From Candidatus Poribacteria bacterium (GTDB lineage: Bacteria > Poribacteria > WGA-4E > DTYX01), in contig DTYX01000888.1 of the NCBI GenBank assembly GCA_012961655.1, positions 1 to 11,917 on the forward strand: a DNA stretch of 11,917 nucleotides, in the 5' to 3' direction. The position numbers and the translations under genes were made by a program. The notes below the pieces were generated by a model. It made no database searches and had not been told where the DNA came from. It saw nothing but the letters and a program-made list of their open reading frames with translations. Shown one piece after another: positions 5,818 to 11,917 of this stretch (its first letter is position 1; every line of letters starts with the position of its first letter).

Positions 5818-6912
5818 TTAGATTTTCAATATATCACTAACATCTATACCCACTTCGTCTGGAGTAATAGACTTTTTGATATGTACTATCAATTCCTTCC
5901 GAAGGTCAATAGTTTTCTTATCTTTCAATCTTTTACCATTCCTATCAAAGAGCACGACAATCTTCGGCCTGAGAGGAGAATTTTTATTTGTATCAATAAT
6001 TTTAGCTATCTCACTGTTATTCAACTGGATCAAACTCCCGATTGGATAAATTGATACTTGATTTATAAACGCCTTGATGATTTTTGGATTAAACTGCTTT
6101 CTATAATTTATAATCGTTTTCATCGCCTCGTGCGGAAGCGTTTTCCCAGCACGCGAAGATGATGTTAAAGTCTGATATGTATCTGCTATGCCGATAATCT
6201 GAGCATATTCATGAATCTCTTTTCCTTTTACTCCCTCTGGGTAGCCGCTTCCATCTATCCTTTCATGCCCTTGATAGATTGCCATTTTTATGTCATCAGT
6301 AACTTCATCTATTCCCTCCAACTTTTGCAAGCTATAAATGGGATGCTGTCGCAAAACCAACCCCTGTTCTCCAGTTGACTTTTCAGACGATAAGTCGGTT
6401 TGTCGCTTTCTGCCGAACTTACCAGTCCGTGTGGGCGATTTCTCATCGCGGTCTTCCAATCCCTCAGGTAGATTAAGCATGCCGATATCATGTAAAAAAG
6501 CCGTAGTTCCCAATCCTATTAGCTTATCCTTTGAATAACCCAATCCGATGCCTATGTTAATTGCCAAGAGAAAAACATCCATGATATTGTGGGCGCGAGT
6601 GAGGGAAGGATGGCCGGAATGATTTATAGCCACATCGACGGAAACGCCTGGAATTTCCACTGTGATGTCCACAACTTCACTGATGAAGTCCAGAATCTCC
6701 TGCCAGGTAGTAGCATCAAGGGACTCCATTTCGGATATTTTGTGGAGAATCTCGATGCCTTTTGAATAAAATTCAACGAATTGTTCCATTCCTATAGCGG
6801 GGATTTCGAGTTTTTCCTCCTTTTGTGGAGGTTCGACTTTCTGTTCCGGTGGCTCAAATATCTGTTTATCTTTTGAAGACTTTTTGTGTCTTATCAAATC
6901 TGATTCTCTCAT
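5818..6912 (-). CDS. HD-GYP domain phosphohydrolase
   Basis: 364 aa from the chosen start. A polar, proline-rich N-terminus (about 1-40) precedes a helical region and an HD-GYP domain of the cyclic-di-GMP phosphodiesterase type. Seen are RAHN (H108), the HD pair in FLHDIGM (H141, D142), QHP (H190), GHERIDGSGYPEG (H216, with G223-Y224-P225) and IADTY (D244). The usual HHE is GHE here, so one metal ligand is changed; related proteins with this variant exist. Between HDIGM and QHP there are about 25 extra polar residues (DEKSPTRTGKFGRKRQ onward). The ATG at 6912 has GGAAGG 8 bases ahead; an upstream in-frame ATG at 6948 lacks such a site. It is the last gene of the operon with the ATPase, and probably controls envelope polysaccharide production. 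Confidence 0.9.
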   Translation of the reverse strand: MRESDLIRHKKSSKDKQIFEPPEQKVEPPQKEEKLEIPAIGMEQFVEFYSKGIEILHKISEMESLDATTWQEILDFISEVVDITVEIPGVSVDVAINHSGHPSLTRAHNIMDVFLLAINIGIGLGYSKDKLIGLGTTAFLHDIGMLNLPEGLEDRDEKSPTRTGKFGRKRQTDLSSEKSTGEQGLVLRQHPIYSLQKLEGIDEVTDDIKMAIYQGHERIDGSGYPEGVKGKEIHEYAQIIGIADTYQTLTSSSRAGKTLPHEAMKTIINYRKQFNPKIIKAFINQVSIYPIGSLIQLNNSEIAKIIDTNKNSPLRPKIVVLFDRNGKRLKDKKTIDLRKELIVHIKKSITPDEVGIDVSDILKI

Positions 6913-6953
6913 TTTATCATCCTTCCATCTACGCGCTATTGATGGCATTCTTT

Positions 6954-7739
6954 TTATTGAACTGTTTCAACAATAGCGGGTTCTATTTTTTCAGCTTTCC
7001 GCATATACCCAGCAAAGAGGGACATATCGCATAAATCGTTAATCAATCGCGGTATGCCCTTTGTCTTATTGTGTATTAAACTAATCGCTTCATCTGTGAA
7101 AATCTCTCTATCCGCTCCGGCAACCGACAACCTACGGTTTATGTACTCAGCAACCTCCTCTTTTTTAAAAGGGCCCAGATGCCATTTCACCGATAGGCGT
7201 TGTTTTAGCTGAGGCAATCTATCTATCATCTTTAAGAGTTCGGGTTGTCCGATTAAAAGGAGCGTAAGTAAAAATCTGTCGTCCAATTGGAAGTTCAGCA
7301 AAGCCCTTATTTCGTCCAACGTCTTCTCTTCTTCTATCATTTGAGCCTCATCAATGACGATAACTGTATCTTTATCATTTTGCATATTGCGAAAAAGGAT
7401 TTCGTTGATGGCATTCAAAACTGTTACCCTATCCTCAGACATAGTGTCAATTCCAAGCTCAAAAAGGATCTTTTGCAATAATTCAATGGCGGTAAAAGCA
7501 GGATTTGTAATTATCGCAACCTCGTATTTTTCTGGTTCCAGTTGTTGAATAATAGCCCGGCTTAGAAGAGTCTTTCCACAGCCAAACTCACCTGTGAGCA
7601 GCGCAGCTCCTCTTCGTTGAGTGATAGCATACATCAACCTCATTAGTCCCTCGTAGTGTTGTTCGGAATCATACATAAATCTGGGGTCAGGAGTATTTTC
7701 AAAAGGCTTTTCATTTAATCCCCAATGTTTTTCATACAT
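6954..7739 (-). CDS. AAA ATPase, ExeA/exosortase-locus type
   Basis: 261 aa, the usual length of a single ExeA-like ATPase module. It opens with MYEKHWGLNEKPFENTPDP, the hallmark of this family. It has Walker A GEFGCGKT (50-57), Walker B VIVIDEAQ (126-133), a sensor region LLIGQPEL (161-168) and the C-terminal KGIPRLIN motif. Members act in type II secretion (ExeA/GspA) or sit in exosortase and exopolysaccharide loci, where their role is poorly known. No peptidoglycan-binding extension is present, which favours the polysaccharide-locus type. ATG follows AGGAT. It starts 9 bases after the WecA-like gene and ends just before the HD-GYP gene, so the three are an operon. Confidence 0.92.
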   Translation of the reverse strand: MYEKHWGLNEKPFENTPDPRFMYDSEQHYEGLMRLMYAITQRRGAALLTGEFGCGKTLLSRAIIQQLEPEKYEVAIITNPAFTAIELLQKILFELGIDTMSEDRVTVLNAINEILFRNMQNDKDTVIVIDEAQMIEEEKTLDEIRALLNFQLDDRFLLTLLLIGQPELLKMIDRLPQLKQRLSVKWHLGPFKKEEVAEYINRRLSVAGADREIFTDEAISLIHNKTKGIPRLINDLCDMSLFAGYMRKAEKIEPAIVETVQ

Positions 7740-7748
7740 TGTTCTATC

Positions 7749-8810
7749 CTATTCACTGGCGCCTTGCGTTGACAGCCGTTCCAAAATACTGATGAGAAAC
7801 ACGATAACAACTGCTTGGAATATCAGCATGACAGCGTCAATCGTACGAGCGGGGCGCAACACAATAGCTCCAATCCCAAGACAGATGTTTATCAAATAGA
7901 TAAACAAAACTGTCTGTTTCTTGTTCAATCCTATGGCATTTAATCGGTGATGTAAATGGTCTTTTCCCGTGTAATCTAGCCACTCTTTAACAGTTGAAAC
8001 CTTTTTCGTCGCTATTCTAAAAATAGTGGTATAAATCATGTCGTAAATCAGGACGCCCATAATCAAGACAGGCGCGCTGAGAGCTTTTACCGGTTCATTT
8101 TTAGCCCAATCGTTCATGACTGCGAGACTTGCCAAAGTAAATCCAAGGAAAGTGCTTCCAGCATCGCCGAGAAATATACTCGCTGGGCGACGGAGCTTAA
8201 AATTATACGGCAGAAAGCCGAGACAACCGCCCAACAATGCTATGGATAGATATCCAAGATATTGTTGTCCTGTTTGAAGCGCCACGATAGAAAGGAAGAG
8301 CGCAAAAATGGCAGCGCAGCCTGTCGCTAATCCATCCATGCCATCGATGTAATTTAGGGCGTTGGTTATACCCACAACCCAGATTGTGGTGAGAATCACC
8401 TCGCCGATATCGCCCCAAAGATTATTGGGCAGAAAACTCAATCTTACTCCATACCAGACCAAAACGGAGACAGCCAGCAATTGCCCCAGTAACTTTACCG
8501 TCGCAGGCAGTTCCCTGATGTCATCGACTAATCCCACTAACAATACAAGCGTTCCACCGATTGCAACACCTTTCATCTCCTTTGAGAAATCGAAATTATA
8601 AACCACCGCTATGAAGAAAGCAGCATAGATAGCCAATCCCCCAAGCAGAGGCGTTGGGAATGTATGAATCTTCCGCTCATTGGGAGTATCAAGTATCCTT
8701 AGTTTCCCGCTTAGTATCCGCATCAACGGAGTACACAGAAGTGAAGCGAGAAACGATAAAACAAATATGCGCGCCCACCATAGATTTGATAACATATTTA
8801 TTTCCGACAT
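7749..8810 (-). CDS. Undecaprenyl-phosphate sugar-1-phosphate transferase (WecA/TagO/MraY family)
   Basis: 353-aa multi-pass membrane enzyme that moves a sugar-1-phosphate, typically GlcNAc-1-P, from a UDP-sugar to undecaprenyl phosphate, starting polysaccharide or glycan synthesis at the inner membrane face. All family motifs are visible: DTPNERKIHTFPTPLLGG (41-58), GLVDD (D96, D97), NALNYIDGMDGL (150-161), FLGDAGS (D216) and the histidine motif DHLHHRL (284-290). WecA/TagO rather than MraY is favoured by the HHR motif and the polysaccharide neighbours. The start has no strong ribosome site; an ATG five codons further in is possible. It is the first gene of the operon with the ATPase and HD-GYP protein, under the heptamer promoter-like repeat. 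Confidence 0.95.
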   Translation of the reverse strand: MSEINMLSNLWWARIFVLSFLASLLCTPLMRILSGKLRILDTPNERKIHTFPTPLLGGLAIYAAFFIAVVYNFDFSKEMKGVAIGGTLVLLVGLVDDIRELPATVKLLGQLLAVSVLVWYGVRLSFLPNNLWGDIGEVILTTIWVVGITNALNYIDGMDGLATGCAAIFALFLSIVALQTGQQYLGYLSIALLGGCLGFLPYNFKLRRPASIFLGDAGSTFLGFTLASLAVMNDWAKNEPVKALSAPVLIMGVLIYDMIYTTIFRIATKKVSTVKEWLDYTGKDHLHHRLNAIGLNKKQTVLFIYLINICLGIGAIVLRPARTIDAVMLIFQAVVIVFLISILERLSTQGASE

Positions 8811-8896
8811 TTAACAAAGGGAAAACAAGTTCTCTCTTCAAAAGCTTTTTTTTTTTATTCGTTTTAGTTCTTCTTTTTTCAAACAGTGACTCCTTT

Positions 8897-8934
8897 CAAT
8901 TGTAAATTGTAAATCTTCAATTGTCAATTGTCAA
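8897..8934 (-). promoter_or_regulatory. Heptamer repeat forming two overlapping sigma-70-like promoters
   Basis: In the minus orientation TTGACA (8934-8929) is followed after 17 bases by TACAAT (8911-8906). A second TTGACA (8927-8922) is followed after 17 bases by TACAAT (8904-8899). Both arise from tandem ttgacaa and ttacaat heptamers. They point toward the WecA-like gene 88 bases downstream. The leader contains a run of 11 A and an AAAGGAG. Confidence 0.6.
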
Positions 8935-8939
8935 TATAG

Positions 8940-9554
8940 TCACACGTTGATGAATAATCGCAGTGGTACGAAAGCCTCTGCGTATTTCACTCTTCCTTGA
9001 ATACCTCTGAAATTCGCCCAGGAGACACTGCTTTCAATTATCGTCAAATCCGCAATTTTGGTTTTTATCACTTGGGATTTGTGCGCTTTAAGGACTTCAA
9101 GCTTTTTATCCAACACCGAACTTATGTCTACGTATACATTCGGATTGAAATTTTGAGTCGTAGGACACTCATAAAAAAGCACATTTTTAATATATCGAGT
9201 AGCCGTGATTGATGCGTTAGCTGTGGCTCTGTGGTCTTGATGGGTATCATCAAAATAGGGAACAAATATAAAAGAAGGTGTTATCCTTTTTAGTATCTCT
9301 TCAATTTTATCAATCAAACCTTTATCTATCGGTATTCTGGTATCCGCATATCCACCCCAGAAGACATCTTCCACACCCATCAGCTTTGCCGAAGCGAGTT
9401 GTTCTGCTTTTCTGATTTCTGGGTCACCGCCGAATCGTCCATGAGTTAAAATGAGAAGGTATACAGAATGCTTCTGCTGTATGTACTTAATCAAGGTTCC
9501 TCCGCAACCATATTCGATATCGTCTGGATGCGCGCCAATAGCGAGAACGTTCAT
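8940..9554 (-). CDS. PIG-L/LmbE family N-acetyl sugar deacetylase
   Basis: 204 aa. Zinc-dependent de-N-acetylase of the family that acts on GlcNAc-containing lipids, mycothiol and bacillithiol precursors or antibiotic sugars. The motif AHPDDIEYGCGGT (8-20) supplies ligands H9 and D12, and HQDHR (105-109) supplies H108. The TRGRFGG-like part LTHGRFGGDPEIRKAEQ (36-52) matches the family. It overlaps the WbqC-like gene by ATGA, so the two are coupled. The context suggests deacetylation of an amino sugar on a surface polysaccharide or its lipid-linked precursor, but the substrate cannot be read from sequence. Confidence 0.94.
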   Translation of the reverse strand: MNVLAIGAHPDDIEYGCGGTLIKYIQQKHSVYLLILTHGRFGGDPEIRKAEQLASAKLMGVEDVFWGGYADTRIPIDKGLIDKIEEILKRITPSFIFVPYFDDTHQDHRATANASITATRYIKNVLFYECPTTQNFNPNVYVDISSVLDKKLEVLKAHKSQVIKTKIADLTIIESSVSWANFRGIQGRVKYAEAFVPLRLFINV

Positions 9555-10234
9555 GAGTTTCTGATAATCTCCATGCTTTCGTTGCCGTGATTGAACAGAA
9601 GGTCAATTACAGACATGTACGGCTGAAAATCTCCATAAAGTTGAGAATATACGGGATGAGTGAAATTTTGATACCGTAATTTGATTCCCTCTTCTTCAAA
9701 CCTCTCCTCGTTCATATAAGCTTTACCGCCGGCGCCGGAGAGATATACAGTTGCCTTCAGACGTTTGCAGATTTCGATAATTCGCTCCGTACCGCGGGCG
9801 TTTACGTCCAGTTCTGATTCTAAAAAACAGGGTGTTTTAATCTCCAGAAAATCCATCAGGAATTTTACAATGTGCATGTTGAGCAGGTCAAGCCTTTCCC
9901 ATTTTTGAGCGTACACCTTCTCAAAGGCGTCATAATAATCAAAAAAGAAAGGCGCTTTGCTATAACACTTCTGGATACTTTTGAAGTGTTTCGTCTGCCA
10001 GGGGTGGGAATTGTCAATCAATGTCTGGTTTATGCACTGCTGGAAATGCCCTTTCGTCAACACAGGCACAGTCAGCCACATCCACCCATCTGCTGTCTTG
10101 ATCTTGTTTCTATTTTGAAATTCCCGCTTCTTATACTGCACGTTGTCAAGGAAGACGAACAGGTCACTCTGGTCGATTTTGTGAAAATAGCCTAACCATG
10201 GTAAATATTGAGGCTGATGCACGGATAAAATCAT
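9551..10234 (-). CDS. WbqC family protein
   Basis: 227 aa, the typical length. It opens with the family signature ILSVHQPQYLPWLGYFHKI, then LFVFLDNVQYKKREFQNRNKI, and later YLSGAGGKAYM. WbqC-like proteins occur in O-antigen and nucleotide-sugar loci; their chemistry is not established, and some are linked to amino-sugar modification. The coupling by a 4-base ATGA overlap to a PIG-L deacetylase suggests successive steps, for example deacetylation and then acyl or amino-acid modification. The ribosome site is weak. It follows the PHP gene after a 33-base gap with no visible signal. Confidence 0.92.
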   Translation of the reverse strand: MILSVHQPQYLPWLGYFHKIDQSDLFVFLDNVQYKKREFQNRNKIKTADGWMWLTVPVLTKGHFQQCINQTLIDNSHPWQTKHFKSIQKCYSKAPFFFDYYDAFEKVYAQKWERLDLLNMHIVKFLMDFLEIKTPCFLESELDVNARGTERIIEICKRLKATVYLSGAGGKAYMNEERFEEEGIKLRYQNFTHPVYSQLYGDFQPYMSVIDLLFNHGNESMEIIRNS

Positions 10235-10267
10235 CTTTACAGGCTCGTGGGTTCGTAGTAAGGCAAT

Positions 10268-11830
10268 TTATTGCCGCCCCGAGAATTTAACAAAAATTGG
10301 ATTAGATACAATTTTAGCCAACCCTCTATCCCTGATAATCAGACGGTAATAGGTTTTTTCCCCAAGGCGATAATAATTGTCAATATACTCTATATCAGCC
10401 GGATTATCGACATGGAAAGTTCGGATAACCTCCCCTTTTCGAATTAACTCTATTTGAATGCTTCCGGTTTCAGGGTTATCTAAATATGGGTTCTGGGAAA
10501 ATGCCTCCGTTGAAATCGGTTTTGGTCTTCTTTGTAAAAGAGAGTTTGAAATAGAAATTCTGACCTTCGGCCTCCCTGGACAATCCAGTTCATCTCCCAT
10601 CAAGGCGACATTCCCAGCGGGATTACTGACTGAAAACTCCGCAAGAAAAAGCGCGTTGTCGATAGCTCTGGCAGCATACATTTTTCCTGAGCGCAACGCT
10701 TCTAAAACTCCCTTTTCGCTTTTCTCTTTCAGCAAGAAAAAGGTCTGTGTGTGCTTAATTGCTTCGTCTGGGGAGCCACCGCCTTCAAAATCCACCTCTC
10801 CTATCGCCCAGGCCGGCTTCTCTCTTGCCCCAATACAATATTCATCAAGCACCCTGTCCCATATTCCGCCTGGCTTTCCTATGAACTTCATCCCCTCCTC
10901 GAACACGGCGAAACCTGTATAATTGTACGTATTCAGTAAATCCGTTTGGTATGAATCGGTGTAAATTTCTGTACCGAAGCCGCGGAGACTTCGGCTACTT
11001 ACATTGACCTTCTGTTCCACCTCGGGGTGCGCCCAGAAGGTCAATCCGCCTTTGCTGTTAACATAGTCGATTAGCTCCTGATACGGGCCTGTTCCGAGGT
11101 CCCCATGATATTGGTCGAACTTCTGCTGCGCGAACGGAAAATTATTCACCAGGAAGAGGGCTCCAATCAAAAAAATAACTACGGCAAGGATTCTATTGAA
11201 CAACGAGTGAGTAAGAAATACCTGCTCACCGAACCGAACCTTTTGGACACTTCCCTTGAAGAATAACCACCCGCCAAAAATAACAAAAGCGAGTGGCCAG
11301 AGGCTCAAAATAGCAGTAAAAGAAAATCGTCTTGAAAAGCCATTTGCAATGGATGGGAGATTTTCATAGTCATCCGCAGAATCCAGTCCAATAACCAGTA
11401 TATGTTTATGAAAGTTTATCAGCCTTAAATTCTTATCCCAAAAACTTCCTTGCCAATAATAAAATGGAATTGCTTCTGCGCCGTGCATCGCGACAATGTC
11501 AGGATGCGCTTTCTGGGCTTCCTTAACGTCAAAAATATACCGTTTCGCCCCGTACTTCTTAATAGAATTCTGCTCTATCGTCTTTTTGATAATATTCTCC
11601 AAAGGCCAGATTCCGTATGTCGCCTCGCTATTATCATGGTCAGTGATTATGACCACTTCCTGCCCATACGATTCTGCGAGTCGCACTAACCTTTCTATCG
11701 AATAATCCCCGCCGCTTACCTTGGAATCCAGATGAATTACCCCGGGGGTCAATTGTCGTTCTGCGGCAAATGCGATTAATTGTATGGTAAAAAAAAGATA
11801 ATAAAAATTTAAAAAAATCCTTATACGCAT
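10268..11830 (-). CDS. PHP-domain phosphoesterase with inserted membrane helices
   Basis: 520 aa. The N-terminus is a signal peptide or membrane anchor (FYYLFFTIQLIAFAA, about 9-23). The PHP metal-dependent hydrolase fold is recognisable from VIHLDSKVSGGDYS (31-44), IITDHD (61-66), HGAEAIPF (116-123), HKHILVIG (141-148) and FWAHPE (265-270). The first motif is HLD instead of the usual HxH, and the last is GEVDFEG (344-350). Two hydrophobic helices (about 171-191 and 214-231) sit inside the PHP fold, which is unusual. The last 130 residues look like a beta-rich extracytoplasmic domain. The protein is probably envelope-located with the catalytic part outside. A palindrome encodes SSRSLRGFGT at 278-287. 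It is the first gene of the set with WbqC and PIG-L; its substrate is unknown. Confidence 0.85.
   Translation of the reverse strand: MRIRIFLNFYYLFFTIQLIAFAAERQLTPGVIHLDSKVSGGDYSIERLVRLAESYGQEVVIITDHDNSEATYGIWPLENIIKKTIEQNSIKKYGAKRYIFDVKEAQKAHPDIVAMHGAEAIPFYYWQGSFWDKNLRLINFHKHILVIGLDSADDYENLPSIANGFSRRFSFTAILSLWPLAFVIFGGWLFFKGSVQKVRFGEQVFLTHSLFNRILAVVIFLIGALFLVNNFPFAQQKFDQYHGDLGTGPYQELIDYVNSKGGLTFWAHPEVEQKVNVSSRSLRGFGTEIYTDSYQTDLLNTYNYTGFAVFEEGMKFIGKPGGIWDRVLDEYCIGAREKPAWAIGEVDFEGGGSPDEAIKHTQTFFLLKEKSEKGVLEALRSGKMYAARAIDNALFLAEFSVSNPAGNVALMGDELDCPGRPKVRISISNSLLQRRPKPISTEAFSQNPYLDNPETGSIQIELIRKGEVIRTFHVDNPADIEYIDNYYRLGEKTYYRLIIRDRGLAKIVSNPIFVKFSGRQ
10971..10998. repeat. Palindrome inside the PHP gene
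   Basis: GTACCGAAG and CTTCGGCTAC form a 9-bp stem with one bulged base around ccgcggaga. It is in frame and encodes SSRSLRGFGT after FWAHPE. It is similar in kind to the palindromes in the radical SAM gene. Confidence 0.5.
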
Positions 11831-11917
11831 ATTCGGAATTAAGATTTCGACAGGCTCAACCCAAGCGGCTACTTAACCCAAGCCTCAAAACAAGTCTTCC
11901 TTTCGCTTCGCTCAAGA
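11831..11917. repeat. Repeat-rich leader upstream of the PHP gene
   Basis: The 87 bases to the window edge contain attcggaattaagat (exact copy of 411-425), ttcgacaggctcaaccc (a motif often seen in dispersed bacterial repeats), a direct repeat aacccaagc (twice), and a diverged copy of the cgaacgaagcgaagg element (11899-11916). No promoter is visible in what is included. Confidence 0.55.

Noticed and set aside
5547..5840. Plus-strand 97-aa frame opposite the operon boundary
   Set aside because: Low-complexity Phe/Leu-rich start, no recognisable domain, and it overlaps both the precursor start and the HD-GYP end.
8811..8896. Short TTG-started frame after AAAGGAG in the leader of the WecA-like gene
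   Set aside because: Only 14 codons, mostly Lys from the A-run; weak start codon and no further support.
9727..9740. CCGGCGCCGG palindrome in the WbqC gene
   Set aside because: It encodes the conserved family segment SGAGGK, so codon choice explains it.

Overview
This is bacterial DNA of moderate GC from an organism I cannot name. The bacterial markers are a prolyl-tRNA synthetase with an editing insertion, a WecA/MraY-type lipid carrier transferase, clear Shine-Dalgarno (SD) sites and tight operons. An uncultured lineage is plausible, because several genes carry short palindromic or tandem-repeat inserts. Everything except the proS fragment at the left edge is on the minus strand.

Left edge (1-1128, +): the C-terminal part of proS, converging on the next operon. 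Region A (1225-5573, -): a compact operon that looks like a RiPP (ribosomally made, post-translationally modified peptide) system. In transcription order it has a 95-aa precursor-like peptide with a Tat-like hydrophobic segment and six PCRP repeats; a radical SAM enzyme flanked by two PqqD-like recognition domains; a 68-aa membrane peptide; an HPr-kinase-like P-loop protein; and a nucleotidyltransferase. A likely logic is that the PqqD-like domains bind the precursor leader, the radical SAM centre modifies the Cys/Pro/Arg-rich core, and the kinase and nucleotidyltransferase modify or activate something further. No transporter or protease is visible; the Tat-like segment may supply export.

Region B (5818-8810, -): an operon of WecA-like glycosyl-phosphate transferase, ExeA/exosortase-locus-type AAA ATPase and HD-GYP phosphohydrolase. 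It is preceded by a heptamer repeat that spells two overlapping sigma-70-like promoters. Region C (8940-11830, -): a PIG-L deacetylase overlapping a WbqC-family protein by ATGA, preceded by a membrane-inserted PHP-domain protein. Regions B and C together look like an envelope polysaccharide or glycolipid locus with cyclic-di-GMP-type control.

A second theme is the repeats. Small palindromes or repeats lie inside coding sequence in proS, the nucleotidyltransferase, the radical SAM gene (several) and the PHP gene, and related motifs recur between genes. One lies where the SPASM region of the radical SAM enzyme loses its usual cysteines. Just after it, the C-terminal PqqD domain has its own strong SD and GTG start.
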